This document shows, in pieces, positions 1-8,364 of a DNA stretch of 64,000 nucleotides. The notes under the pieces are model-generated. The model was not told where the DNA came from. It saw only the letters and a program-made list of their open reading frames with translations, and made no database searches. The first letter of the stretch is position 1. Every line of letters starts with the position of its first letter. The DNA is from Gemmatimonadota bacterium (GTDB taxonomy: Bacteria; Gemmatimonadota; Gemmatimonadetes; Gemmatimonadales; GWC2-71-9), in contig VGVQ01000022.1 of the NCBI GenBank assembly GCA_016874005.1, positions 1 through 64,000 on the forward strand, in the 5' to 3' direction. A program made the position numbers and the translations under genes.

Positions 1-571
1 CGGTCATCGGGCCGATCCAGCGGGAGACCGTGAGCGCGGTGGTGTGAAGGGAGCGGAGGTAGACGTCGCGTTCGGTGATCGGACGAACCCATGCCTTGCC
101 CCGGCAGCGGCGATCGGGCAGGTTGGCCACCCCGGTCCGGGCGAGGTAGTGGTTGTACCCCGCGGCGTAGCCCCGGACCAGGGCCCGCACCTCGGGCGTC
201 GGGCCGTGGGGAGGAGGTTGCGAGAGCGCCCGGCCCACCAGGTCCTGATCGATGATCCACTTCCAGTAGAAATCGCTCTGGAGGTTGGTCACCGGCTGCC
301 GGGCGTCCCGGGGTCCTTCAATCCCGTGGTACCTGGACCGCTCGGCGGCGACCGTGACCCAGCGGTCGGCGATGGTGCAGAGATCCTGCGACGCGTGGGC
401 GTACCCGAATCCGAAGCCGGCGCTGGCGAGATCGGCCGCCAGGACGTGAGGCACCCCATAGTCGGTGGTGCTGATCGTGGCGCGGTAGCCTCGGGACTGG
501 GCGATCACTGGCGGGCTTCCGGCCGAAACGACGATCGCGAGCCCTCCCACGATCAGCGGTCGAGTGCGCAT
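1..571 (-). CDS. Penicillin-acylase-family (peptidase S45) amidase, N-terminal part, truncated by window edge
   Basis: I translated this from the minus strand: an ATG at 571 opens 190 codons with no stop before base 1. It begins with a signal peptide (MRTRPLIVGGLAIVV, cleavage near VIAQ). The next stretch, with TDYGVPHVLAADLASAGFGF, then GYAHASQDLCTIADRWVTVA and AAERSRYHG, matches the amino-terminal alpha chain of S45 acylases of the PvdQ/aculeacin-acylase type. These are periplasmic Ntn-hydrolases that self-cleave and remove acyl chains from amides or lactones. The catalytic N-terminal Ser of the beta chain lies outside the window, so activity cannot be judged. It is divergent from the hydrolase at 716. 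Confidence 0.85.
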   Translation of the reverse strand, partial: MRTRPLIVGGLAIVVSAGSPPVIAQSRGYRATISTTDYGVPHVLAADLASAGFGFGYAHASQDLCTIADRWVTVAAERSRYHGIEGPRDARQPVTNLQSDFYWKWIIDQDLVGRALSQPPPHGPTPEVRALVRGYAAGYNHYLARTGVANLPDRRCRGKAWVRPITERDVYLRSLHTTALTVSRWIGPMT

Positions 572-681
572 GGACTCTCCGGTTGTGGTGACCTGGTCGC
601 CAAAGTTGTCCCTCGAAGGGCGGTGGCGCCACTGCCGGGGCCCTGGTCGCGGATGCCACTCGGTTGGAGATCGGGTTCGAG

Positions 682-687
682 TATCTT
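682..687 (+). promoter_or_regulatory. Candidate -10 box (TATCTT) for the 716 hydrolase
   Basis: TATCTT lies 28 bases upstream of the ATG at 716, in the 144-base gap between two divergent genes. The same hexamer occurs before several other starts in this window (19374, 37118, 44688, 58670). No convincing -35 box is visible at 17 bases, so this rests on recurrence and position alone. Confidence 0.35.
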
Positions 688-715
688 ACCCGACGTCTCT
701 CACTCCGATTTCCCA

Positions 716-1618
716 ATGCGCCAGATCGTCGCCGTCATCCTCGGCTGGTTCCTCGCGGCTGGCGGGGCCGCCGCGCAGACGCCAACCCCCAAGACATTCC
801 AGGCGGCCGCCGGGACGTTCGCGTACTACGAGGTTGGGCCTCGCCGCGGTGTCCCGCTCGTGCTCCTCTCCGGTGGGCCCGGGTTCGACAGCGAGTATTT
901 CTGGTTCGGCCCGGTGTTTCGGCAGCTGGCTCGGACCCGATGGGTGGTGAGCTACGATCAACGCGGGACCGGCCGTTCCGTTCCGGTCGGGCCGGCGGAC
1001 ACGGTCACCGTCGCCGACATGGTCGCCGACCTCGAGGCGCTCCGAGTCGCGTTGGGGGTCGAGCGGCTCGACCTGCTCGGGCATTCCTGGGGCGGCTACC
1101 TCGCGATGGCCTACGGAGCCACCCATGGCGACCGGGTGGCCCACATGGTCCTGGTCGGGTCGGCCGCGCCGAAGTTTTCGGAGACCATCTTTCTGTTCGG
1201 CCAGGTCTTTCCCGAGCGGGACATGAGCACCCCAATGAACGAGGGCAGGGCCACTGGCGACCAGTCGCTCCTCGCCAAGGCCATCGACGTCTACACCAGC
1301 ATGATCTTCTATTCGCCGGAGCACGCCGCGCCATGGCGGGCCCAAGCTCGGAAGCTCGCCTTCAACCACCACCAGAACGGCCACCTCGGCCGGGACATGG
1401 GCATCCAGGACTTCACCCCTCGGCTCGCCGGTTTCCGCTTTCCGACCCTGGTCACTACCGGTCGCTACGACATGAATGTGGCGCCGCTGGTGGCCTGGCG
1501 GATCCACCGCGCCATTGCCGAGTCACGGCTGGTGGTGTTCGAGCGGAGCAGCCACATTCCGTTCTACGAGGAGCCGACCGCGTTTCGGCGCGAGCTCGAG
1601 GCGTTCCTCGGCCGCTGA
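716..1618 (+). CDS. Secreted alpha/beta hydrolase, proline iminopeptidase-like (S33)
   Basis: A 300-residue alpha/beta-hydrolase with an N-terminal signal peptide ending near GGAAAQ (residue 21). The HGGPG-like oxyanion segment is SGGPG (52-56). The nucleophile elbow is GHSWGG with Ser124, and the likely partners are Asp252 (GRYD) and His280 (SSHIPF), giving a complete triad. The GGPG segment and the DQRGTGRS motif are typical of proline iminopeptidases and related aminopeptidases, but the exact substrate cannot be read. The open frame runs back to base 44. I chose the ATG at 716 because it starts the signal peptide and because the upstream part overlaps the S45 gene on the other strand. Confidence 0.88.
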   Translation: MRQIVAVILGWFLAAGGAAAQTPTPKTFQAAAGTFAYYEVGPRRGVPLVLLSGGPGFDSEYFWFGPVFRQLARTRWVVSYDQRGTGRSVPVGPADTVTVADMVADLEALRVALGVERLDLLGHSWGGYLAMAYGATHGDRVAHMVLVGSAAPKFSETIFLFGQVFPERDMSTPMNEGRATGDQSLLAKAIDVYTSMIFYSPEHAAPWRAQARKLAFNHHQNGHLGRDMGIQDFTPRLAGFRFPTLVTTGRYDMNVAPLVAWRIHRAIAESRLVVFERSSHIPFYEEPTAFRRELEAFLGR

Positions 1619-1768
1619 ATGGGCCAACCGGTATCCGCGCCGGGTCACGTTGTGGTGGCGAAACCCCGCGGCGGGTTTCGGGAAGCGGCCCCGTTCGCTG
1701 CCCCCATGGCGCGGCCGCGGACCGCTCCGTAATCTTCGACCAACATCCGTGGAAACGAGTCACTGCCC

Positions 1769-3466
1769 ATGCACCGCCACCTCGTGCCATTCCTTCTCGC
1801 GCCCGGCCTCCTCGCGATCGTCTACGGGTCCGCCTTATCGGCCCAGGCAACGCCGAGTCGGACCTACCCGCAGCTGGTCACCTTGTTCGAACAGTGGCGT
1901 ACCTTCGAAGAGCCACCACGCCTGGGCGGCGTTCCCGATTACTCGCCCGCCACCAACGCCCGCCGTCTGACCGGGCTCCGCCGCTTTCAGGCCCGGCTGA
2001 AGGCCATCGACACGACCGGCTGGTCGATCGCCGAGCAGGTCGACCATCACCTGGTTCGCGCCGAGATGAACGGGATGCAGTACCACCTCACGGTCCTCCA
2101 ACCGTTCGCTCGCGACCCCGCCTACTACGTCTTCGTCAAGACCGACGAAAGCGACACCCCCGCCGAGGAGGGACCGGTCATCCACGGCGCCATCCGCCTC
2201 TGGCGCTATCCGGTCTGGCCTCGAACGGTGCTCGACACCGCCGTCGCTTTGAACCCGGCCGAGGCAGCCGAGTTGGCCACCCGGCTGGGCGCCGTCCCGC
2301 CGCTTCTCCGGCAAGCCCGGCGGAATCTCGCCGGAGCCACCGCCCGGGACCTCTGGGTTGGCGGGATTCGGGCGTTCGAGGAGCAGAGCGAGGCGCTCGA
2401 ACAGCTCCAACATCGTGTTAGTGAGCACCCCGGCCTGGTTGCCGCGGCCGGCGCCGCCAAGGTCGCCACCGACGCCTTCGCCCAGTGGCTCCGCGACGAA
2501 ACCCCGAAACGCCGGGGCCCCTCCGGGATCGGCAAGGCCCAATACACCTGGTTTCTCCGCAACGTCCTCCTGGCACCGCTGACCTGGGAAGAGGAGGTCA
2601 CCATCACCCGCCGCGAGCTGGCCCGGGCCCACGCGGCCCTCCGGCTCGAGGAAACCCGCAATGGGGGTCTCCCGGAGCTGGCCGTGGCGGAGACGCCGGA
2701 GCAATACCTCGCTCTCCAGAACCGGGCGATCCCGAAGTACCTCCAGTTCCTCCGTGACAAGCAGATCGTCACCATGGAACCATGGATGGAGAGGGCCCTC
2801 CGGGAGCGGATGGCCGGCTTTTCCCCGGCCGCCACCAGGAATTTCTTCATGCAGGCCACCCAGCGAGATCCGATTCCGCTCTGGACCCACCTCTATCACT
2901 GGTGGGACAACATGCGGATCAGGGTGACGCCGCATCCAAGTCCGATTCGGAAAGCGCCGCTCCTCTACAACGTGTGGATGAGCCGGGCCGAAGGCATGGC
3001 CACCGTGATGGAAGAGTGGATGATGCACGCCGGGCTCTACGACGACAGCCCCCGCTCCCGCGAGATCGTCTGGATCATGTTGCTCAACCGGGCGGCCCGC
3101 GGCCTCGGCAACCTCTACGCCCACTCGAACGAACTCACCATGGAGCAGGCGGGCGACATTCACGTGACCTGGACCCCCCGCGGCTGGATGCGCCGAGACC
3201 CGCTGCTCGGCTTCGAGCAGCACCTCTACCTCCGCCAGCCGGGCTACGGCGCCACCTACGTCACCGGCGGCCGGCTGCTCGAGGAGGCGATGGCCGAACG
3301 GGCCCGCCAGCTGGGCGACGCCTTCACCATGAAACGGTTCTTCGACGAGGTCAACGCCGCCGGGATGATTCCGGTCTCGATGGTCTATTGGCAGCTCACC
3401 GGGGACGATCGAATGGTCAGGGAGCTGTCTCGGCCGACCCCGTTGCCGTTCCGATCGCGACCATAA
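1769..3466 (+). CDS. Secreted DUF885-family protein without the usual HExxxH-type motif
   Basis: A 565-residue protein with a signal peptide (cleavage near SALSAQ). It is alpha-helical throughout, and its C-terminal half is DUF885-like: SRAEGMATVMEEWMMHAG resembles the family EGWALYAE segment, and LRQPGYGATYVTGG resembles the QPGQALAY segment. Many DUF885 proteins carry an HEGxPGHH-type putative metal motif before the EGWA segment. Here that position reads PSPIRKAPLLYNVWMSRA, with no such histidines. It may therefore be non-catalytic or use other residues. The start is the first ATG that gives an intact signal peptide. It stands alone between the hydrolase and the 3570 operon. Confidence 0.75.
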   Translation: MHRHLVPFLLAPGLLAIVYGSALSAQATPSRTYPQLVTLFEQWRTFEEPPRLGGVPDYSPATNARRLTGLRRFQARLKAIDTTGWSIAEQVDHHLVRAEMNGMQYHLTVLQPFARDPAYYVFVKTDESDTPAEEGPVIHGAIRLWRYPVWPRTVLDTAVALNPAEAAELATRLGAVPPLLRQARRNLAGATARDLWVGGIRAFEEQSEALEQLQHRVSEHPGLVAAAGAAKVATDAFAQWLRDETPKRRGPSGIGKAQYTWFLRNVLLAPLTWEEEVTITRRELARAHAALRLEETRNGGLPELAVAETPEQYLALQNRAIPKYLQFLRDKQIVTMEPWMERALRERMAGFSPAATRNFFMQATQRDPIPLWTHLYHWWDNMRIRVTPHPSPIRKAPLLYNVWMSRAEGMATVMEEWMMHAGLYDDSPRSREIVWIMLLNRAARGLGNLYAHSNELTMEQAGDIHVTWTPRGWMRRDPLLGFEQHLYLRQPGYGATYVTGGRLLEEAMAERARQLGDAFTMKRFFDEVNAAGMIPVSMVYWQLTGDDRMVRELSRPTPLPFRSRP

Positions 3467-3569
3467 GACGAGCAACGGCTTTCACGGAACTTTCATGAAG
3501 GCCCCGGTACCTTCGTGGCGTGCCCGCCGCATCGGCGAGTGGACAGGGCGCACCACCACGGAGGGCTCA

Positions 3570-4583
3570 ATGCTCGCGACCAAATACCTCGGCCTCGATC
3601 TCCCTCATCCGCTCATGGTCGGGGCGTCGCCTATGGTCGACGATCTCGACCGGGTCCGCCGACTCGAGGACGCCGGCGCCGCCGCGGTTGTGATGCACTC
3701 GCTCCACGAGGAGCAGCTGACCCTCGAGGAGTTGGCCACCCACGACGCCCTCGATGCCGACCACGACCCCTTCGTCGAAGCCGCCTCCTACCTCCCGAAG
3801 CCCGAGGCATTCCCGCTCGGTCCCGGCGAGTACCTCGACCAGATCTTCCGACTCAAGTCCGCGGTCGATATCCCGGTGATCGGGTCGCTGAACGGCACTT
3901 CGATGGGCGGCTGGCTCTCCTACGCCCAGCTGATGGAGCAAGCCGGCGCCGACGCCCTCGAGCTCAACCTCTACGCGGTGTCGACGTCGCTGGACGAATC
4001 GGCAGAGCGAGTCGAAGACCGGCAGGCCGAGGTGGTCCGCGCCGTGCTCGATCAGGTCGACATTCCGGTGGCGGTCAAATTGTCGCCGTGGTACACCTCG
4101 CCGCCCCGGTTCGCCAAGCGGCTCGACGATCTCGGCGTCGCCGGCCTCGTGGTCTTCAATCGGTGCCTCCAGCCCGACATCGATCCGGAGGCGCTCGAGG
4201 TCGATCACCGGCTCCAGTTGAGTCACTCCGATGAGTTGTTGCCCAGGCTCCGGTGGTTGGCGCTGCTCCGCGGCCGAGTCCGTTGCTCGCTTGCGGTCAC
4301 CGGGGGCGTCCATCAGGCCATCGACGCGGTCAAAGCTCTGATGGTGGGCGCCGATGCCGTGCAGCTGGTGTCGGTGTTGCTCCGCCACGGCCCCGAGCAG
4401 CTCGCCGCGATCCGCCGCGACCTCGAGCGGTGGCTGCTGGACCACGATTACGACGATCTCGCCACCCTGCGCGGCAGCATGAGCCTCGAGCGCTGCCGGG
4501 CGCCCGCGGCGTACGAGCGGGCCCAGTACCTCAAGGTCCTCCAGTCATGGCGCCACCACGCCACCGGGCGAATAGATGGCTGA
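3570..4583 (+). CDS. Dihydroorotate dehydrogenase-like flavoprotein
   Basis: A 337-residue TIM-barrel protein of the PyrD/PreA type, cytoplasmic and probably FMN-binding. The start [20 protein letters not shown], the NGTSMGGW strand, [10 protein letters not shown], the VKLSPW lysine segment and the C-terminal [20 protein letters not shown] phosphate-binding segment follow the family order. In other bacteria this dihydroorotate dehydrogenase-like subgroup often lies by pyruvate:ferredoxin oxidoreductase rather than in pyr operons, so orotate synthesis is not implied. I start it at ATG 3570 because GGAGG lies six bases upstream; the open frame extends to 3495. It overlaps the next gene by eight bases. 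Confidence 0.82.
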   Translation: MLATKYLGLDLPHPLMVGASPMVDDLDRVRRLEDAGAAAVVMHSLHEEQLTLEELATHDALDADHDPFVEAASYLPKPEAFPLGPGEYLDQIFRLKSAVDIPVIGSLNGTSMGGWLSYAQLMEQAGADALELNLYAVSTSLDESAERVEDRQAEVVRAVLDQVDIPVAVKLSPWYTSPPRFAKRLDDLGVAGLVVFNRCLQPDIDPEALEVDHRLQLSHSDELLPRLRWLALLRGRVRCSLAVTGGVHQAIDAVKALMVGADAVQLVSVLLRHGPEQLAAIRRDLERWLLDHDYDDLATLRGSMSLERCRAPAAYERAQYLKVLQSWRHHATGRIDG

Positions 4584-5622
4584 CCCCGTGACGGTGAGGG
4601 CTCGGGGACTCGAGACCTTGATCGGAAACACCCCGATGCTGGCCATCCGGTGCCGGGTCCGGGGCCGCGACCGCCAGGTGTTCGCCAAGTCCGAAAATCT
4701 CAACATGACCGGGAGCATCAAGGACCGGATGGCGCTCCACATCCTGTCCGAGGCCTATCGCCACGGCCGGCTCGAGCCGGGCGGGATGGTCATCGAGGCC
4801 ACCAGCGGGAACACCGGGATCTCTTTCGCGGCCATCGGCCGAGCGTTAGGCCACCCCGTCACCATCTTCATTCCCGACTGGATGAGCAGGGAACGGATCG
4901 ATCTGGTCCGCTCGTTCGGCGCCGAGGTCCGGCTGGTCAGCAGAGCGGACGGCGGCTTCCAGGGGTCGATCCGGCTCGCCGACGAGCTGGGACGACGGAC
5001 GCCCGGTGCCTTCCTCCCCCATCAGTTCTCCAACGTCGACAATTGCGCGGCCCACGAATGGACCACCGGTCCCGAGATCGCGGCCCAGCTCCATCACCTG
5101 AACCGGGTGACCGACGGGTTCGTCGCGGGGGTCGGGACCGGCGGGACCGTGATGGGCGTCGGCCGGTTCCTGCGGCGCGTCGATCCCGCGGTCCGGGTCT
5201 TCCCGCTGGAGCCCGCCAACTCGCCGACCCTGGCCACCGGAATCAAGCTCGGGAGCCACCGGATCCAGGGGATTTCCGACGAGTTCATCCCGCCGATCGT
5301 CGACCTTGGCTTCCTCGATCCGGTGCTCGATGTCGACGACGGCGACGCCATCCTCATGGCGCAATCGCTCGCCAAGAACCTCGGCCTCGCCGTCGGAATC
5401 TCCTCCGGTGCTAACTTTCTCGGCGCCGTCCTGGCCAGCGAACGACTCGGTCCCAAGGCCACGATCGTGACGGTGTTTCCCGACAGCAACAAGAAGTCCT
5501 TGAGCACCGACCTCATGCATGACGAACCGGTCAAGGATGGCTTCTTGAGTCCCGATATCGAATTGCTCGGTTTCGACGTCGTCGGGCGTTCCTGCCATCT
5601 CTGCTCCGCCCCCGCCTGGTAA
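4576..5622 (+). CDS. PLP-dependent cysteine synthase-family enzyme
   Basis: A 348-residue fold-type II PLP enzyme. The Schiff-base lysine is Lys49 in [11 protein letters not shown], the substrate-binding loop is [10 protein letters not shown], and the PLP-phosphate loop is [15 protein letters not shown]. This is the CysK/CysM/cystathionine-beta-synthase catalytic core, so the likely reaction is O-acetylserine (or phosphoserine) plus sulfide to cysteine. The tail is longer than classical CysK and ends [12 protein letters not shown], a CxxC-like pair near the terminus. It overlaps the flavoprotein gene by eight bases, and the acyl-CoA synthetase follows after two bases, so the three are one transcription unit. 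The exact acceptor specificity is unknown. Confidence 0.85.
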   Translation: MADPVTVRARGLETLIGNTPMLAIRCRVRGRDRQVFAKSENLNMTGSIKDRMALHILSEAYRHGRLEPGGMVIEATSGNTGISFAAIGRALGHPVTIFIPDWMSRERIDLVRSFGAEVRLVSRADGGFQGSIRLADELGRRTPGAFLPHQFSNVDNCAAHEWTTGPEIAAQLHHLNRVTDGFVAGVGTGGTVMGVGRFLRRVDPAVRVFPLEPANSPTLATGIKLGSHRIQGISDEFIPPIVDLGFLDPVLDVDDGDAILMAQSLAKNLGLAVGISSGANFLGAVLASERLGPKATIVTVFPDSNKKSLSTDLMHDEPVKDGFLSPDIELLGFDVVGRSCHLCSAPAW

Positions 5623-5624
5623 CG

Positions 5625-7736
5625 GTGCTCGACGCCGTCCTCAGGCCCAAGTCGATTGCCGTCGTCGGGGCCTCCCGGACCCCGGGGACCATCGCTCACG
5701 AGCTGGTCCGCAGTCTGGTGCGGGCCAACTTCGAGGGTCCGGTCTACCCGATCAATCCACACGCCTCGTCCATTTCCTCGATCAAGGCGTATCCCTCCCT
5801 TGCCGCGATCGGTGAGCCGGTGGATCAGGCGATCGTCGTGGTGCCGAAGGAGCTGGTCGAGTCGGTGGTCCACCAGGCCGCCGAGCACGGCGTCAAGGGC
5901 CTGGTAATCATCTCCGCGGGCTTCGCCGAGATCGGTGGGGAAGGGCGGGAACGGGAACGGCGGCTCACCGCCTTCGTCCGGGAACGCGGGATCGCGATGG
6001 TCGGCCCCAACTGCATGGGCGTGCTCAACGCCGATCCAGCGGTGTCGATGAACGGCACCTTCTATCCGGTGCTCCCGCCGTTTGGACCGGCCGCGTTTGT
6101 CTCGCAGTCGGGCGCGATGGGTCTTTCGGTTCTCGACTATGCCAAGGAGTACGGGATCGGGATCAGCCAGTTCGTCTCGGTCGGCAACAAGCCGGACGTC
6201 TCGGGCAACGACCTGCTGGAAGCCTGGGAGCACGATCCCCAGGTCGGCGTCATCCTCATGTACGTCGAGAGCTTCGGGAATCCCCGTCGGTTTCTCGAGA
6301 TTGCCTCGCGGATCACCCCGAACAAGCCGATCGTGGTCGTCAAGTCGGGGCGGTCGCGGGCCGGCGCTCGGGCGGCCTCCTCGCACACCGGGGCCATGGC
6401 GGCGAGCGATGTGGCGGTCGACGCCATGCTCGCCCAGGCTGGCGTGCATCGGGCCGAGTCCGTCCAGGAGTTGTTCGACTACGCGATGGCATTCTCGAGC
6501 CAGCCGTTGCCTCGGAGCAGGCGAACCGCGGTGCTCACCAACGCCGGCGGGCCCGGGATCCTCGCCGCCGACGCCCTCGAGCGCCATGCGGTCGAGATCC
6601 CCGAACTCGGCGCCGAGACCGTGGCGCGGCTCACCCCGCTGTTTCCCGAGTACGCCGCGATCCGCAATCCGCTCGACATGATAGCGTCGGCCACGCCGGC
6701 GGGATATCGTGCCGCCTTGGCCGCGTTGCTCGACGATCAGGCGGTGGACTCGGCGGTCGCCATCTTCGTTCCGCCCCTCGGGGTGAGCCAGGCCGACGTG
6801 TCCGAGGCGATCGCCGAGGCGGCCAAGACCCGGCCCGACAAACCGGTCCTCGCCGTCTTGATGGGCCACGAAGGCCTCCCGCAGGGCAAGGCTGGCCTCC
6901 ACGAAGTCGGGATCCCCGCCTACATCTTTCCGGAGTCCGCGGCTCGGGCCCTCGGCGCGATGTGCCGCCAGCGGGAGTGGGCCGCCAGACCGGCCGCGCC
7001 GCTCGAGACGCTCCCGGTCGATCGGGCCGCGGCGCAGGCCATCATTGACGCGGCCGTCCGGGCCGGCCGGACCAAGCTCGGCGAGGCCGACGCCCTCGCC
7101 CTGATTGCCGCGTACGGCATCCCGACGCCCCAGGCCCATCTCGCGGTCACCGCGGCCGAGGCGGCTCAGCTCGCCGAGCAAGTCGGCGGGCCAGTGGCCC
7201 TCAAGGTGGTCTCGCGGGATATCGTTCATAAGAGCGATATCGGCGGGGTCCTGTTAGGCGTGGCGCCGGCGGACGCCGCCGCTGGCTTTTCCAAATTGCT
7301 CCGGACGGTGGCGGATGCCGCGCCGGCCGCGAAGCTCGATGGGATCCTGGTCGAGGCGATGGTGCCGGCGGGCCGGGAGGCGATCGTGGGCGGGCACCGG
7401 GATCCGAGTTTCGGACCCACGGTGATGTTCGGGCTCGGCGGGGTGTTGGTCGAAGTCTTCCGCGACGTCGTGTTTCGCCTCGCGCCGATAGCCCGGCCCG
7501 TCGCGGCCGAGATGATCCGGGGGATTCGCGCCGCCTCGCTGTTCGCCGGCGTCCGCGGTGCGCCACCGATCGACTACCGGGCTGTCGAGGACGTTCTGCT
7601 TCGGGTCTCGCAGCTCTTGGTCGACTGTCCCGCGGTCGTGGAGCTGGACCTCAACCCGGTGGTCGTCACCGAACGGGGTGCGGTGGTTGCCGATGCGAGG
7701 GTCATGGTCCAATCGATGACTGCCCCGACGCATTGA
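5625..7736 (+). CDS. Acetate/acyl-CoA ligase (ADP-forming), fused alpha-beta subunits
   Basis: A 703-residue NDP-forming acyl-CoA synthetase in one chain. An N-terminal CoA-binding Rossmann domain (LRPKSIAVVGASRTPG) is followed by two succinyl-CoA-ligase-like domains; SSHTGAMAASD carries the family's phospho-histidine. A C-terminal ATP-grasp domain (about 480-700) contains VALKVVSRDIVHKSDIGGV. It interconverts acyl-CoA plus ADP and phosphate with acid, CoA and ATP. A GTG start follows the preceding stop by two bases, so it is translated with the cysteine-synthase-family gene. Combination with a PreA-like flavoprotein suggests amino-acid or keto-acid catabolism, but this is inference. Confidence 0.9.
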   Translation: MLDAVLRPKSIAVVGASRTPGTIAHELVRSLVRANFEGPVYPINPHASSISSIKAYPSLAAIGEPVDQAIVVVPKELVESVVHQAAEHGVKGLVIISAGFAEIGGEGRERERRLTAFVRERGIAMVGPNCMGVLNADPAVSMNGTFYPVLPPFGPAAFVSQSGAMGLSVLDYAKEYGIGISQFVSVGNKPDVSGNDLLEAWEHDPQVGVILMYVESFGNPRRFLEIASRITPNKPIVVVKSGRSRAGARAASSHTGAMAASDVAVDAMLAQAGVHRAESVQELFDYAMAFSSQPLPRSRRTAVLTNAGGPGILAADALERHAVEIPELGAETVARLTPLFPEYAAIRNPLDMIASATPAGYRAALAALLDDQAVDSAVAIFVPPLGVSQADVSEAIAEAAKTRPDKPVLAVLMGHEGLPQGKAGLHEVGIPAYIFPESAARALGAMCRQREWAARPAAPLETLPVDRAAAQAIIDAAVRAGRTKLGEADALALIAAYGIPTPQAHLAVTAAEAAQLAEQVGGPVALKVVSRDIVHKSDIGGVLLGVAPADAAAGFSKLLRTVADAAPAAKLDGILVEAMVPAGREAIVGGHRDPSFGPTVMFGLGGVLVEVFRDVVFRLAPIARPVAAEMIRGIRAASLFAGVRGAPPIDYRAVEDVLLRVSQLLVDCPAVVELDLNPVVVTERGAVVADARVMVQSMTAPTH

Positions 7737-7767
7737 TCCCTGGCCAAGGCCCGCCCGGAGGTGCTCG

Positions 7768-8256
7768 ATGGCGATCTGGCGGAAGGTGCGCGCGGTCCTG
7801 GCCATGGGCGCCGTCTGGGCCCTCGGATGGGTCCCCATTGGCGTGGTGACCAATCTGGTCCTCTCCCTGGCCAACGGCTGGTGGCCGCCGGTGCGGCTAT
7901 TGGTGGAGGTGGTCCGGCAGGGTGCCATCTCCGGCGCCTTGAGCGGGATGCTCTTCGGCACGTTGTTGGCTCTGACCGAGCATCGCCGCACCGTGGCCCA
8001 GTTGTCGGCTCGGCGGGTCGGAGCGTTGGGCGTGTTGTCCGGCATCGTCCCGACCGGCCTCATCGTCTTGGTCATCATGCGCCGATTTCCGAACGATGCG
8101 TTGGTCGCGCAGCTGGCCCAGGTCATGGCGATCTGCGGGTTGATCGGGGCGGCGTCGGCCGGGACGGTACTGTACCTGGCCCGCCGCGCGCCTCGGCTAC
8201 CGGACGAACCGGATCGGCGCGAGTTGGCGGACCGCGACCCCCGGGGTTCTGTCTGA
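7768..8256 (+). CDS. Small integral membrane protein, unknown function
   Basis: A 162-residue protein with four predicted membrane segments (about residues 8-33, 48-70, 85-105 and 118-140) and a charged tail rich in Asp and Arg. I do not recognise the family. GGAGG lies about ten bases before the ATG. It follows the acyl-CoA synthetase by 31 bases on the same strand and could be the last gene of that operon. No catalytic or ligand-binding motif is visible. Codon use with strong G/C third positions supports it being a true gene. Confidence 0.65.
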   Translation: MAIWRKVRAVLAMGAVWALGWVPIGVVTNLVLSLANGWWPPVRLLVEVVRQGAISGALSGMLFGTLLALTEHRRTVAQLSARRVGALGVLSGIVPTGLIVLVIMRRFPNDALVAQLAQVMAICGLIGAASAGTVLYLARRAPRLPDEPDRRELADRDPRGSV

Positions 8257-8364
8257 ATCAGCTGCGAGGCAACTGACCGCGGGTCCGAACCGTCGGTTGA
8301 TTCCAGCGTTCCTCGCCGGGCTCCCTTCCCAGCATCATCGCCACACGTTACCCTCCAACGCCCC

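Noticed and set aside
44-715. A 224-residue N-terminal extension of the hydrolase gene on the plus strand
   Set aside because: The extension has no family similarity, overlaps the S45 acylase coding region on the other strand, and the signal peptide begins at 716.
5094-7229. A 711-codon open frame on the minus strand
   Set aside because: It is a shadow of the cysteine-synthase-family and acyl-CoA synthetase genes, which have clear motifs on the plus strand; high-GC DNA keeps antisense frames open.
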